This document shows, in pieces, positions 25,073 through 36,294 of a stretch of DNA of 64,000 nucleotides. The translations under genes and the position numbers were made by a program. The notes under the pieces are model-generated. The model did no database searches, was not told the origin of the DNA, and saw only the letters and a program-made list of their open reading frames with translations. The stretch spans positions 1 through 64,000 of the forward strand of contig NZ_LZKU01000183.1 of the NCBI RefSeq assembly GCF_001672975.1. Reading direction: 5' to 3'. Positions within the stretch are counted from its first letter, which is position 1. Each line of letters opens with the position of its first letter. This stretch comes from Mycobacterium sp. 1465703.0 (GTDB lineage: Bacteria > Actinomycetota > Actinomycetes > Mycobacteriales > Mycobacteriaceae).

Positions 25073-25299
25073 GCGATTGCCGGTGTGTAGCGCATGCGCT
25101 GTCGCAGCGCAAGGTGGGCGCATGGTTCCGAGAGCCGATTGTGACCCGTCCGTGACGATTCCTCGGCGACTCCCAATCGTTAGCTAACCGCGATCTGTCA
25201 TCGCGGCCGCGACAACGGAATTCGGCCCTCCCGCTGTGTTTCACTCCCCCAGAACAGATTCGACCGCACCCTGCGGCAGATGAAAGTTGGGATGGGTAG

Positions 25300-26337
<1,038 letters not shown>

Positions 26338-26351
26338 AAACCCTGCGAACC

Positions 26352-26398
26352 AGCATCGGCAGTAGCGCACCGGTCAGCGCTACTGCCGATGCTTTTTT
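26352..26398 (+). terminator. intrinsic terminator of fbpC
   Basis: A perfect 17-bp stem (AGCATCGGCAGTAGCGC at 26352-26368 with its complement at 26377-26393) encloses an 8-base loop and is followed by a run of six T. It starts 15 bases after the fbpC stop and ends at the stop of the convergent DUF1275 gene, so it separates the two units. Such a canonical terminator is uncommon in mycobacteria. Confidence 0.93.
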
Positions 26399-27138
26399 CA
26401 CGCCTCGTCGAGCAGGGCCCGCCGATCGGAGTGGAAGTAGGTGTAGCCGGTGGTCGACGCGCAGACGACGGTGGCTACCACCAGCATCCACGTCCCGTTG
26501 ACCAGCGTGCTGATGAAGCCGCCCACCGTTGCTCCCACCGCGAAGCTGGCGAATAGCAGGAAGTAGCCCAGCCAGTCCGCGGCCGATCCGCCGGCGATAT
26601 GGCGTTCGATGCCCTGGCCCATCTTGACCAGCGTGCCGGTCACGTAGCTCAGCGGGACCGACACCTCGCCGTCCTTGACGAACGACGTGTTTAAAGCACC
26701 AATCCCGAAGGCCACCAACATGATCGGCGCGAAATCGAGCAGATTCTCTTCCCAGCCCTCGTCGATGACGTCGACCACGGTGGCCGCCGCCAGGCTGAAC
26801 GTGGTCAGCACCGTCGGGCCGTGCGGGTGCGCCACCCAGAAATGGCGACGGCACACCGAGGCAACCACCACACCCGCGACGAAGCACCCGATCAACACCC
26901 CCGCCGTCAGCGACAGCACCACGTCACCGCGGAAGTACCCGAGCACCGCGCGCTGGGCGTTGCCGGTCATGAAGGTCACGAAGTAGCCGGCGGAGTGGGT
27001 GAAGGCCGTCGCGCCCAGCACCCCAGCCAGCGCGGCCAGCAGCCACGACAACCGCGACTCGCTGTTGTTGATCTCATTCGGCACACGCACATGCTTCCAG
27101 ACCGCTACGGCACGCGCAGCGCGCGGACGTTGACCCAC
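26398..27138 (-). CDS. YoaK-like DUF1275 membrane protein
   Basis: The 246-residue protein has five to six hydrophobic segments (LSWLLAALAGVLGATAFT, VVLSLTAGVLIGCFVAGVVVASV, FAPIMLVAFGIGALNTSF, YFLLFASFAVGATVGGFI, WMLVVATVVCASTTGYTYF). GNAQRAVLGYFRGD and LSYVTGTLVKMGQGI are the DUF1275 (YoaK) landmarks. Function unknown; a transporter has been suggested for the family. GTG 27138 overlaps the stop of mak by one base (TAGTG), implying coupling to the maltokinase gene. It occupies the position of Rv0128. Confidence 0.82.
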   Translation of the reverse strand: MGQRPRAARAVAVWKHVRVPNEINNSESRLSWLLAALAGVLGATAFTHSAGYFVTFMTGNAQRAVLGYFRGDVVLSLTAGVLIGCFVAGVVVASVCRRHFWVAHPHGPTVLTTFSLAAATVVDVIDEGWEENLLDFAPIMLVAFGIGALNTSFVKDGEVSVPLSYVTGTLVKMGQGIERHIAGGSAADWLGYFLLFASFAVGATVGGFISTLVNGTWMLVVATVVCASTTGYTYFHSDRRALLDEA

Positions 27139-28487
27139 TAGGCGGCGCTGAGACGAGCGATGGCGCGCAACGGAATTGGCAGCCAGCTCGGCCGGTGTCG
27201 TGCTTCATAGCCGGCCTCATAGACGGCCTTGTCGAGCTCGTAGGCGGCCAACAGCTGCGCCGAATCGCGCGGGTCGATCCCGGAGGCCGCAGCGTAGCCG
27301 TCGCAGAACGCGGTTCGGTTACGCTCGACCCACTCGCGGGCCCGGGCCGCCAACTGCTTGTCGTCCGCCTGGTCGACCAATGGCCCGTACGCGGCGTATT
27401 CGAACGATCGCAGCACGCCGGCCACGTCGCGCAGCGGTGAATCGGGCGCGCGACGCTCCTCGAGCGGCTGGCCCGGTTCGCCTTCGAAGTCGATGAGCAA
27501 CCAGCGCTCCGGAGTACGCAGCACCTGCCCCAGGTGCAGGTCGCCGTGAATGCGCTGCACGGTGATCGTCTCGGCGTCCAGCTTCTGGAATCGCTCTTCG
27601 ATCGTCGTCGCGTGCTCCTTGAGCTCGGGAACTAGGGCAACCGTAGAGGACAGCCGCGCCAGCACGTTGTCGACCGGGAAGACGGTCTGCGAGGTTCCGA
27701 GGGTCTCGGCCAGGGTGGCGTGCACCGAAGCCACCGCCTCGCCGAGCCGGTAGGACTCTCCGGCGAAGTCGCCGCCGACCTCATACGCGTACAGGTCCCC
27801 TTCGGCGAACAGGTCACGAACACTGGCGGTGGCCATCGCCCAGCCTTCGGCGGAGTTGGCGGCGAATTCGGTCACCATGCCCAGCGGCCACACCGCGTCG
27901 GCGCCGCCGTCCGAACCGGTCATCTCGTAGGTGCCCAGCAGCCGCGCGACGTGTGGGTTGCCAGCCCGCCCGAGCACGCGGTTCAGCTCGATGTCGGGGT
28001 TGATGCCGCTGCTGACCCGGCGGAACACCTTGAAAATGGCGTCGCGGTCGAAGATGACGCTGGTGTTGGACTGCTCGGCGTCGGATACGTGCGCCATTGC
28101 CTCCAGCGGAAGCTCGACGTCCGGCTCTTTGGCGAAGGTCACCTCGGCGCCCGACCCCCGGCGCACGGCCGACGAGTCGATCAAGGAGAGCAGGAACTGC
28201 GGCGCGTCGGCGTCATACATCGCGTCGAAGCCGGTCCGGTCGTCGGCGGAGCCGATGGTGGCAACGCTGCTGTACTCGGAGACCGGCGCGGCATCCCACC
28301 GCACGATCACCTGGTAGCGGTGCCGGGAGCCGTCGGCGTAGTCGGCATCGACGATGACCAGGTCGAGGCCGTCGTCGAGCGGGACGACGACGCTGGACTG
28401 GGCGCTGGTCAGTTCCCGGTTACGTCCGGCGTACCAACGTTGCTGCGGAAGCCACTCAGACCAAGGCAGCTTGGCTGGCTGCGTCAT
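27138..28487 (-). CDS. mak: maltokinase
   Basis: This 449-residue kinase phosphorylates maltose to maltose 1-phosphate, the donor precursor of the GlgE alpha-glucan pathway. The N-terminal cap includes [19 protein letters not shown], a family hallmark; the catalytic loop is [14 protein letters not shown] (Asp base) and the metal site [20 protein letters not shown] 28487 is preceded by AGGAG at 8 bases; GTG 28496 would leave no room for it. TreS lies 55 bases upstream on the same strand; the two proteins form a complex in mycobacteria. Matches Rv0127. Confidence 0.95.
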   Translation of the reverse strand: MTQPAKLPWSEWLPQQRWYAGRNRELTSAQSSVVVPLDDGLDLVIVDADYADGSRHRYQVIVRWDAAPVSEYSSVATIGSADDRTGFDAMYDADAPQFLLSLIDSSAVRRGSGAEVTFAKEPDVELPLEAMAHVSDAEQSNTSVIFDRDAIFKVFRRVSSGINPDIELNRVLGRAGNPHVARLLGTYEMTGSDGGADAVWPLGMVTEFAANSAEGWAMATASVRDLFAEGDLYAYEVGGDFAGESYRLGEAVASVHATLAETLGTSQTVFPVDNVLARLSSTVALVPELKEHATTIEERFQKLDAETITVQRIHGDLHLGQVLRTPERWLLIDFEGEPGQPLEERRAPDSPLRDVAGVLRSFEYAAYGPLVDQADDKQLAARAREWVERNRTAFCDGYAAASGIDPRDSAQLLAAYELDKAVYEAGYEARHRPSWLPIPLRAIARLSAA

Positions 28488-28542
28488 TTGCGCCACTCCT
28501 CTTCATCGCCTTCAGTCTGCCTCGTCGCGGCGCGCGGGGTTG

Positions 28543-30315
28543 TCATCCGTCCTCCTCGCACCCGGTCAGCTTGAACCAGTAGAAGCCGTGTCCGGGCAAT
28601 GTCAGCAGGTAAGGCAGGTGACCGATGCGCGGGAATTCCACCTGCCCGGTCAGCTCGACCGGTATCCAACCGCTCCAATGCTGCAGATTCAATTCGATCG
28701 GCTGGGGGAAACGCGACAGGTTGTTGACGCACAGCACGGTGTCACCGTCACCGGATACCTGCCGCACAAACGCCAGCACCGAGGGGTTCGAGCCGCCCAA
28801 CTCTTCGAAGGTTCCGATCGCGAAGGCCTCGTGGCGGCGCCGCACCGCGAGCATCGTCCGGGTGAAATTGAGCAGCGACGTCGAGGTGTCGCGCTGGGCT
28901 TCCACGTTGACCGCCTGATAGCCGTAAACGGAGTCTTGGCTGGGCGGCAGATAGAGCCGGCCCGGGTTCGCCTTGGAAAACCCCGCGTTGCGGTCCGGCG
29001 TCCACTGCATCGGTGTGCGTACCCCGTCGCGGTCACCCAGCCAGATCACGTCGCCCATGCCGATCTCGTCGCCGTAATACAGCACCGGCGAGCCGGGCAG
29101 CGACAGCAGCAGCGCGGTGAACAATTCGATCTGGTTGCGGTCGTTGTCCAGCAGCGGCGCCAGCCGGCGGCGGATACCGACGTTGGCCTTCATCCGCGGG
29201 TCCTTGGCGTACTCGGCGTACATGTAGTCACGCTCTTCGTCGGTGACCATCTCCAGCGTCAACTCGTCGTGGTTGCGCAGGAAGATCCCCCACTGCGCCA
29301 TATCGGGGATCTCCGGTGTCTGGGCCAGGATCTCCGAAATCGGAAAGCGTGATTCACGGCGCACTGCCATGAAGATGCGTGGCATCAGCGGAAAGTGAAA
29401 CGCCATGTGGCATTCGTCGCCGCCGGTGGTGGCATCGCCGAAGTACTCGACGACATCGGCCGGCCACTGGTTCGCCTCGGCCAGCAACACCCGGCCCGGG
29501 AACTCGTCGTCGATGACCTTGCGGACCTGCTTGAGGAAGGCGTGCGTCTCGGGCAGGTTCTCACAGTTGGTGCCCTCCCGTTCGAACAGGTAGGGCACCG
29601 CGTCCAACCGGAAACCGTCGATGCCCAGCTCGAGCCAGAACCGGAGAACGTCGATCATCGCTTCCTGCACGGCCGGGTTGTCGTAGTTCAGGTCCGGCTG
29701 GTGGGAGAAGAACCGGTGCCAGTAGAACTGCTTACGCACCGGGTCGAAGGTCCAGTTGGACTCCTCGGTGTCGATGAAGATGATCCGGGCGTCGGTGTAC
29801 TTCTCGCTGCTGTCACTCCACACGTAGAAGTCGCCATAGGGGCCGTCGGGGTCGTGCCGCGATTCCTGGAACCAGGGATGTGAATCCGAGGTGTGGTTCA
29901 TCACCAGGTCGGTGATGACCCGGATCCCCCGCTCGTGCGCGGCGTTGAGCAGCGCGACGAAATCCTCGACCGTCCCGAACTCGGGCAGCACCTTGTAGAA
30001 GTCCCGGATGTCATACCCGCCATCGCGCAGCGGTGAGTCGTAGAACGGCGGCAGCCAGATGCAGTCGATGCCCAGCCACTGCAGGTAGTCCAGGCGACTC
30101 AACAGACCGCGTAGATCACCGGAGCCGTCGGCGTTGGCGTCGAAGAACGCGCGGACCAGCACCTCGTAGAACACGGCGTGCTTGAACCAGGTCGGGTCGG
30201 TGGGCAGCGCGGCGGCGTTGTTGAAGTCCTCGGCGTCGGGGTGCTCCACGACGCCGTCCTGGACATGGCTGCCCCCCTCGGGATGGTGCTCGACTGCGTG
30301 TTTTGCGTCGTTCAT
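28543..30315 (-). CDS. treS: trehalose synthase (maltose alpha-D-glucosyltransferase)
   Basis: A 590-residue GH13 enzyme interconverting trehalose and maltose and feeding maltose to Mak. GH13 landmarks are [45 protein letters not shown] (nucleophile Asp), LLAEANQW (acid/base Glu) and [12 protein letters not shown] (third Asp). ATG 30315 ([10 protein letters not shown]) agrees with the N-terminus I recall for Rv0126; a GTG at 30324 would add VDL. The C-terminal beta domain ends [14 protein letters not shown]. First gene of the treS-mak-DUF1275 unit. Confidence 0.96.
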   Translation of the reverse strand: MNDAKHAVEHHPEGGSHVQDGVVEHPDAEDFNNAAALPTDPTWFKHAVFYEVLVRAFFDANADGSGDLRGLLSRLDYLQWLGIDCIWLPPFYDSPLRDGGYDIRDFYKVLPEFGTVEDFVALLNAAHERGIRVITDLVMNHTSDSHPWFQESRHDPDGPYGDFYVWSDSSEKYTDARIIFIDTEESNWTFDPVRKQFYWHRFFSHQPDLNYDNPAVQEAMIDVLRFWLELGIDGFRLDAVPYLFEREGTNCENLPETHAFLKQVRKVIDDEFPGRVLLAEANQWPADVVEYFGDATTGGDECHMAFHFPLMPRIFMAVRRESRFPISEILAQTPEIPDMAQWGIFLRNHDELTLEMVTDEERDYMYAEYAKDPRMKANVGIRRRLAPLLDNDRNQIELFTALLLSLPGSPVLYYGDEIGMGDVIWLGDRDGVRTPMQWTPDRNAGFSKANPGRLYLPPSQDSVYGYQAVNVEAQRDTSTSLLNFTRTMLAVRRRHEAFAIGTFEELGGSNPSVLAFVRQVSGDGDTVLCVNNLSRFPQPIELNLQHWSGWIPVELTGQVEFPRIGHLPYLLTLPGHGFYWFKLTGCEEDG

Positions 30316-30436
30316 CAAATCCACGATGCCACGGGTACCCTGGGCGCGACTTTCGGAATCACGCCCCTACCTTTACGACGAAACACGCCCGGTGGCAAAC
30401 GAATTGGCCACCAATCGGGTCTCGTCGGCGCGAATA

Positions 30437-31519
30437 TCAGGCCGGCGGTCCCTCCGCTAGTGTGATGTTCACGGTGCGTTCACCGCCGTCATTGGACCGG
30501 TAGTGCACTGCGATGTTGTCTCCCGGGTGATGCGGAACGAGCACCTCGGTCATGGACGTCGCACCGGTGATCGCGACGTTGTCGACGCCAGTGATGAGGT
30601 CGCCGGGCGCGATGCCGGCGGCTGCGGCGGGACCGGTGTTGACCACCCGCTGCACCCGCGCGCCGGTGCCGTTGTTGTCCATCACACCCAGGCCCAGGAA
30701 GGCGGTGGGGCCGATGTGAACCGTGTTCGAGCCGGCGCCGGACCGGATCTGCCCGGCAACACCCATTGCCCGACCGATGGGAATGGCGAAGCCCTGCCCG
30801 CCGGACATCTTGTAGCTGTCGGTCGCAGCGGTGTCCACGCCGATCACCTGCCCGGCGTTGTTGACCATGGGCCCACCGGAGTCACCCGGCTTGATCGGGG
30901 CATCCGCCTGGATCAGGCCGCCCAGGCTCTCTTGGGCTCCGGTCAAGGTGTCAGTTGCCGAGACGCTCTGATTGAGCGCGACGACCTTGCCGGTCACCGC
31001 GTTGGGCGTGCCGCCCTGGCCGCCGACGTTTCCGAGCGCGACGATCGGTTCGCCCACCGTGGCCTCGCCGCCGATTGCGGCGGTGGGCAGGCCGGCGGCG
31101 CCGCGAAGTTGCAGCACCGCGATGTCCTGGGTGCGGTCGTAGCCGACCACGTCAACGGCGTAGGTCTGCCCGTTGCCGACGTCATACGCACTGATGTCGG
31201 TGGCGCCGGAGATGACGTGGTTGTTGGTCAGGACGACGCCGTTGGGATCGATCACGATGCCGGTTCCGGCGCCCACCGCATTGTTGTAGCCGAATTTGGT
31301 GTCGATGTTGACCACCTGCGGGCCGACCTGACCGACCATTGCCGACGGGTCGAGCGGGGCCTGGGGACGGTCGGTGAACCGGTCCAGCGCCAGGTCGGAT
31401 GGTGAGGCGGAAGCCGGCGCAAGGCCGACACCGGAGCCCAGGCCGAGGCCCAGTCCGACTACGGTCAGCACGCTGACAATCCATGACCACCAGACCGAGC
31501 GGTGGTGCGATTTGCTCAT
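30437..31519 (-). CDS. pepA: secreted trypsin-like serine protease PepA with PDZ domain
   Basis: The 360-residue protein has a signal sequence or anchor (WWSWIVSVLTVVGLGLGLGSGVG, then APASASPSD), a trypsin-like domain with His in LTNNHVISG, Asp in YDRTQDIAVL, Ser in KPGDSGGPMVN, and a C-terminal PDZ domain (GIAPGDLITGVDNVAI). It is the Mtb32A/Rv0125 antigen family of HtrA-like envelope proteases. The ATG 31519 is preceded by AAGGGTGACGGG; the open frame to 31552 is unsupported. In H37Rv a PE_PGRS gene and two others separate this locus from Rv0121c; here only 174 bases do. Confidence 0.94.
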   Translation of the reverse strand: MSKSHHRSVWWSWIVSVLTVVGLGLGLGSGVGLAPASASPSDLALDRFTDRPQAPLDPSAMVGQVGPQVVNIDTKFGYNNAVGAGTGIVIDPNGVVLTNNHVISGATDISAYDVGNGQTYAVDVVGYDRTQDIAVLQLRGAAGLPTAAIGGEATVGEPIVALGNVGGQGGTPNAVTGKVVALNQSVSATDTLTGAQESLGGLIQADAPIKPGDSGGPMVNNAGQVIGVDTAATDSYKMSGGQGFAIPIGRAMGVAGQIRSGAGSNTVHIGPTAFLGLGVMDNNGTGARVQRVVNTGPAAAAGIAPGDLITGVDNVAITGATSMTEVLVPHHPGDNIAVHYRSNDGGERTVNITLAEGPPA

Positions 31520-31681
31520 CCCGTCACCCTTCTGCTTCTCGGAAAAGAACAAACTGTCCCGGCCTCAGTGTCTTGGCGGCACAATTGTGTGTATATAACC
31601 GTAATGCAGGTAGCTATGCATGGCATGTGACAGGTTCTGGCCGGTCGATCGGCTTCCCGCCTGGGGATTTACCGCAGGTTT

Positions 31682-31687
31682 TAAGCT
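31682..31687 (+). promoter_or_regulatory. -10 hexamer of a leaderless PNPOx-like gene
   Basis: TAAGCT (TANNNT) ends 6 bases before the GTG at 31694 with no Shine-Dalgarno in between, the layout of a leaderless mycobacterial transcript. Confidence 0.45.
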
Positions 31688-31693
31688 GACACG

Positions 31694-32113
31694 GTGGGCG
31701 ATTTCGACCCCAAGGCCAGTTTCACCCGGTCTCCGGTAGCGCGACTGGCCACGGTCGCCCCCGGCGGCCTGCCGCACCTGGTGCCGGTGGTCTTCGCGGT
31801 TGCCACCGACGCCGGATCCGACGTGGTGTACACCGCCGTCGATGCGAAACCGAAAACGACCCGGCGGCTGCGCCGGCTGGCCAACATCGAGACCAACCCC
31901 CAGGTGAGCCTGCTGGTGGATCACTACGCCGAGGATTGGACCCAGTTGTGGTGGGTCCGCGTCGACGGCATCGCCACGGTCCACACCGACGGCGCCGCCG
32001 CGGATTTCGGATACCGGCTGCTGCGCGCGAAATACCCTCAGTATCAATCGGTTTCATTAGACGGTCCGGTCATCGCGGTGGCCGTGCAGCGGTGGACCAG
32101 CTGGCATCCCTGA
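31694..32113 (+). CDS. PPOX-class F420/FMN split-barrel protein
   Basis: This 139-residue protein has the pyridoxamine-oxidase-like split barrel: [24 protein letters not shown] at the N-terminus, [34 protein letters not shown] in the middle and [11 protein letters not shown]. The sequence [17 protein letters not shown] is shared with mycobacterial F420-binding and FMN-binding relatives. It corresponds to Rv0121c. The reaction is unknown; F420-dependent reduction is a possibility. GTG start with a -10 hexamer just upstream suggests a leaderless mRNA. Divergent from pepA. Confidence 0.82.
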   Translation: MGDFDPKASFTRSPVARLATVAPGGLPHLVPVVFAVATDAGSDVVYTAVDAKPKTTRRLRRLANIETNPQVSLLVDHYAEDWTQLWWVRVDGIATVHTDGAAADFGYRLLRAKYPQYQSVSLDGPVIAVAVQRWTSWHP

Positions 32114-32254
32114 CCGGTGGTGCCGCGACCCGCGATGCCCGTCGGCACCCGATCTGGCCCGACGGTCTTGTGGTCTACCGAAGTTGGGTGAATGGTAGCT
32201 AGATAGGTGCTAACTAGCTCAGCAACGGCGTGCTGGGCAACCTGGAGGAAAGCC

Positions 32255-34414
32255 ATGGCCGACAGGACAAATACTTCCCAAGGAACGGGGAGTGCTCCCA
32301 CCGCCAGTGGTCCGGATGAAATCCGCAACGTGGTGCTGGTGGGCCCGTCGGGTGGCGGCAAAACCACACTCGTAGAAGCCCTGTTGGTGGCAGCCGGCGT
32401 GTTGACCCGAAGCGGTTCGGTGGCCGACGGCAGCACCGTCTGCGACTACGACGACGCCGAGATTCGCCAGCAACGGTCGGTGGGCGTCGCCGTCGCGTCC
32501 CTGTCGCACGACGGTGTCAAGGTCAACCTGGTCGACACACCCGGATACGCCGACTTCGTCGGGGAGTTGCGAGCCGGACTGCGGGCCGCGGATTGCGCGC
32601 TGTTCGTGATCGCGGCCAACGAAGGCGTCGACGAGCCCACCAAATCGTTGTGGCAGGAATGCAACCAGGTCGGCATGCCGCGCGCCGTGGTGATCACCAA
32701 GCTCGACCACACCCGCGCGAATTACCAGGAGGCACTGGCCGCCGCGCAGAATGCGTTCGGCGACAAGGTTTTACCGCTGTACTTACCCACCGACCTGCCC
32801 TCCTGCCACGGTCTGATCGGGCTGTTGTCGCAGACGCGCTATGAATACTCCGACGGCAAACGCACGGTGCAGCCGATGAATCCTTCCGACGCCGAGCAGA
32901 TCGAGGAAGCGCGCGGCGCCCTGATCGAAGGAATCATCGTGGAGTCCGAGGACGAATCGTTGATGGACCGCTATCTCGGCGGCGAGTCGATTGACGAGTC
33001 GGTGCTCATCCAGGATCTGGAGCAGGCCGTGGCCCGTGGCTCGTTCTTCCCGGTGATCCCGGTCTGCAGCGGCAGCGGCGTCGGCACCATGGAACTGCTG
33101 GAGGTCGCCACCCGCGGCTTCCCGTCGCCGAGGGAGCATCCACTGCCCGAGGTCTTCACGCAGATCGGTGCGCCGCACGCCAGCCTGACGTGTGACGCGG
33201 ACGCGCCGTTGCTCGCGGAGGTGGTGAAGACGACGTCGGACCCGTATGTGGGCAGGGTCAGCCTGGTCCGGGTCTTCTCCGGGACCATCAGGCCCGACAC
33301 GACGGTTCATGTGTCGGGCCATTTTGCGTCGTTCTTCGGCACCACCAACGGCGACGGCCATGCCCATCCCGACCATGACGAGGACGAGCGCATCGGGGTG
33401 CTGTCGTTCCCGCTGGGCAAGCAACAGCGGCCGGCCGCGACCGTGGTGGCGGGTGACATCTGCGCGATCGGCAAACTCAGCCGGGCCGAAACCGGTGACA
33501 CGCTCTCGGACAAGTCAGAGCCGTTGGTGTTGAAGCCCTGGACCATGCCCGAACCCCTGCTGCCGGTCGCCATCGCGGCACACGCCAAGACCGACGAAGA
33601 CAAACTGTCGGTGGGACTGGGCCGGTTGGCCGCCGAAGACCCGACGCTGCGGATCGAACAGAACCAAGAGACCCATCAGATCGTGCTGTGGTGCATGGGC
33701 GAGTCACACGCCGGTGTCGTGCTCGACGCGCTGGCCAATCGGTACGGCGTCACCGTCGATACCGTCGAACTACGCGTTCCGCTGCGAGAAACCTTCAGCG
33801 GCAAAGCAAAAGGCCACGGCCGGCATGTCAAACAGTCCGGTGGGCACGGTCAGTACGCGGTGTGCGACATCGAGGTGGAACCGCTGCCGGAGGGTTCCGG
33901 GTTCGAGTTCGTCGACAAGGTGGTCGGCGGAGCGGTACCGCGGCAATTCATCCCGAGTGTGGAGAAAGGCGTGCGCGCCCAGATGGAGAAGGGGGTGCAC
34001 GCGGGCTACCCGGTGGTCGATATCCGGGTCACTCTGCTCGACGGCAAGTCGCACAGCGTCGACTCGTCGGACTTCGCCTTCCAGATGGCGGGCTCGCTGG
34101 CGCTGCGGGAGGCCGCCGCGGCGACCAAGGTGGCGCTGCTCGAACCCATCGACGAGATCTCGGTGCTGGTGCCAGACGATTACGTCGGCGCGGTGATGGG
34201 CGATCTGTCCAGCCGGCGCGGCCGGGTGCTCGGCTCCGACACGGCGGGCAACGAACGCACCGTCGTCAAAGCCGAGGTGCCCCAGGTGGAACTGACGCGC
34301 TACGCCATCGACCTACGGTCACTGGCGCACGGCGCCGCCTCGTTCACCCGATCCTTCGCCCGCTACGAACCCATGCCGGAATCCGCGGCCGCCCGGCTGA
34401 ACGCCACCGTCTAG
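32255..34414 (+). CDS. fusA2: elongation factor G-like protein FusA2
   Basis: The 719-residue protein has EF-G architecture but atypical G motifs: G1 is VGPSGGGKTTL where canonical EF-G has GHxDxGKT, G3 is LVDTPGYADF and G4 is VITKLDH where NKxD is expected. Domains III-V follow: LRETFSGKAKGHGRHVKQSGGHGQYAV and VPDDYVGAVMGDLSSRRGRVLG. It matches Rv0120c (FusA2), a paralogue that is not the main translocase. Its function may lie in a specialised ribosome event; reported data are limited. ATG 32255 follows GGAGGAAAGCC, and the frame to 32207 is ignored. Confidence 0.93.
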   Translation: MADRTNTSQGTGSAPTASGPDEIRNVVLVGPSGGGKTTLVEALLVAAGVLTRSGSVADGSTVCDYDDAEIRQQRSVGVAVASLSHDGVKVNLVDTPGYADFVGELRAGLRAADCALFVIAANEGVDEPTKSLWQECNQVGMPRAVVITKLDHTRANYQEALAAAQNAFGDKVLPLYLPTDLPSCHGLIGLLSQTRYEYSDGKRTVQPMNPSDAEQIEEARGALIEGIIVESEDESLMDRYLGGESIDESVLIQDLEQAVARGSFFPVIPVCSGSGVGTMELLEVATRGFPSPREHPLPEVFTQIGAPHASLTCDADAPLLAEVVKTTSDPYVGRVSLVRVFSGTIRPDTTVHVSGHFASFFGTTNGDGHAHPDHDEDERIGVLSFPLGKQQRPAATVVAGDICAIGKLSRAETGDTLSDKSEPLVLKPWTMPEPLLPVAIAAHAKTDEDKLSVGLGRLAAEDPTLRIEQNQETHQIVLWCMGESHAGVVLDALANRYGVTVDTVELRVPLRETFSGKAKGHGRHVKQSGGHGQYAVCDIEVEPLPEGSGFEFVDKVVGGAVPRQFIPSVEKGVRAQMEKGVHAGYPVVDIRVTLLDGKSHSVDSSDFAFQMAGSLALREAAAATKVALLEPIDEISVLVPDDYVGAVMGDLSSRRGRVLGSDTAGNERTVVKAEVPQVELTRYAIDLRSLAHGAASFTRSFARYEPMPESAAARLNATV

Positions 34415-34443
34415 CGCCTCACTCCCCCGGCGCCGACCGGCTC

Positions 34444-36042
34444 TCAGGCCTTGCGGCCGAACCGGTTGGCCACCGCCCGGCGGTCCAGCGAACCTTTTGC
34501 GGTATGCGGCAATTCACTGGCCAGCTGGAACTCGGTCGGCACCTCGAAGGGCGCCAGGCGATCACGGCAGAACGCCGCCAACTCGTCGGGGCTCGGCGCG
34601 GCGGATCCGCGCGCAACGATGACCGCGGCCACCGTCTCGCCGTACAGCGTGTCCGGCATGCCGAACACGCCCACCTCGAGCACGTCGGGGTGACTGGCCA
34701 GCACGCCCTCGACTCGCTCCGGTGAAATCTTTTCCCCGCCGCGGTTGATGAGCTCCTTGATCCGGCCGCGGATGACCAGATCGCCGGCTTGCGACAGCGT
34801 CCCCAGATCGCCGGTGTGCAACCACCCCTGGGTGAAGTTGGTGGCGGTGATCGAGGGATCGCCGAGGTAGCCACGCACCACGGTCGGGCCGTGCAGCCAG
34901 ACTTCGCCGACGGTATCGGCGGGCAGTGCCTGGCCGTCGGGTCCGACGATCCGGATCTCGGGCCCGGTCGACCGGCCGACCAGACCCGGTGTGGCGCCTG
35001 GGTTTTCGCTATGGCCGGCACCATCGATGGCCGTCGTCGCCACCTGGTGCGTCGACTCGGTCATCCCGAATGCGCACACCACCGGCGCTGAAAACGCGTC
35101 GTGCAATGCCTGTGCCGTCTCAGCAGTGAGCGGCGCGCTACAACTGCGGATGAACCGCAACGCGGGCGTGCTGCCCGGCTGCTCGGTTCGGGCACGCTCC
35201 AACAAGATTTGATGGATGGTCGGGACGGCGGTGTACCAGGTGGCCCCGACGGACTCGATGTCGTCCCAAAACGTGTGCGCCGAGAATTTGCCGCGGGCCG
35301 GCAGCAACACCGCTCCTCCGGACACCAGCGTGCCCAGCAGCGCGGCGAGCAGACCGTGCCCGTGGTACAGCGGCATCACCGCCACCGTCGCGTCCCGCGG
35401 GCCCAAACCATACCCGGCGATGATGGCCGCCACCGAGCCGGCGATGTTGTGACGGGTCCAGGGAACCATTTTGGGCACACCGGTGGTTCCGCCGGTGAAC
35501 ATGATCATGGCGTCGTCGTCGCGCAGCCCCTGCGGCGTCGCAACGTCACGCCGGGGTGCCGCGGTGACGTTCAGGATGACCGCCGGGGCGGTGCCTTCCG
35601 GCCCGACAGTCACAACGACGGGCCACCACGGCAGACCGTCCGCCTTCTCGCTGTCGCCGACCTGGTCAACGAGTACCGCGCGGGCACCCACCGCATCGCT
35701 GCGCACCCGCTGCTCGGCGACGGGCAACGCCGGATCCAGAGGAACCACAACGAGATCCGCACGCGATGCCGCCAGCAGTCCGACGACGAACTCCGCGTTG
35801 CTGCCGGCCCGCAGCGCGACCCGATCACCCGGTAGCAGACCACCGGCCTTCAGCTGTGCGGCCAGGTCATCGACCAACCGCATCAGATCGCGGTAGTTGA
35901 CCGGGAGCCGCCCGGACGTGACGACCAGCGCCCGTGCCTTCGGCCATCGGCGGGCCACTGCCTCGACCACATCGGCGATGCGGGGGCTTGCGGCTTCCGT
36001 CGTCCCGGTGACCTCGCCGCCGGTAATCGCGTCAGACCTCAT
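34444..36042 (-). CDS. fadD7: acyl-CoA synthetase FadD7, probable oxalyl-CoA synthetase
   Basis: This 532-residue adenylate-forming enzyme has the P-loop MIMFTGGTTGVPKMVPW, CAFGMTESTHQVAT, WLHTGDLG and the C-terminal lysine GSLDRR region. Its partner across the divergent promoter is oxalyl-CoA decarboxylase, and the plant and yeast oxalyl-CoA synthetases (AAE3, Pcs60) belong to this branch, so activation of oxalate is the likely role. ATG 36042 has AAGGAG 7 bases upstream. Matches Rv0119. It is convergent with fusA2. Confidence 0.88.
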   Translation of the reverse strand: MRSDAITGGEVTGTTEAASPRIADVVEAVARRWPKARALVVTSGRLPVNYRDLMRLVDDLAAQLKAGGLLPGDRVALRAGSNAEFVVGLLAASRADLVVVPLDPALPVAEQRVRSDAVGARAVLVDQVGDSEKADGLPWWPVVVTVGPEGTAPAVILNVTAAPRRDVATPQGLRDDDAMIMFTGGTTGVPKMVPWTRHNIAGSVAAIIAGYGLGPRDATVAVMPLYHGHGLLAALLGTLVSGGAVLLPARGKFSAHTFWDDIESVGATWYTAVPTIHQILLERARTEQPGSTPALRFIRSCSAPLTAETAQALHDAFSAPVVCAFGMTESTHQVATTAIDGAGHSENPGATPGLVGRSTGPEIRIVGPDGQALPADTVGEVWLHGPTVVRGYLGDPSITATNFTQGWLHTGDLGTLSQAGDLVIRGRIKELINRGGEKISPERVEGVLASHPDVLEVGVFGMPDTLYGETVAAVIVARGSAAPSPDELAAFCRDRLAPFEVPTEFQLASELPHTAKGSLDRRAVANRFGRKA

Positions 36043-36117
36043 CGCCACACTCCTTCCACTGCTTCGAATGCCACCATGCCGGGCGGTCTTCTCGCCCGTC
36101 CAATATCGATCCGCTCA

Positions 36118-36145
36118 CGGTTCATAATCGTTAACTATTGAACCG
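36118..36145. promoter_or_regulatory. interrupted palindrome in the fadD7-oxcA divergent region
   Basis: CGGTTCA (36118-36124) and TGAACCG (36139-36145) are perfect complements separated by 14 AT-rich bases (TAATCGTTAACTAT). The element lies midway between the two divergent start codons. Size and AT-rich centre suit a LysR-type or GntR-type dimer site; the convergent oxyS product is one candidate. Confidence 0.5.
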
Positions 36146-36294
36146 CAGTTTCGGCGCGCTGACCTGGCACGATAGCTAGTGCAAATCATCGGATAGTGCC
36201 CGAGTCTTGGACACCCGGCGTGCGCTGGGGTCACAGTGATGGCCGAGGCAGTACCCGCACCGGCCTGCAATCGCATCATCCGAGGAGTCGCGAC

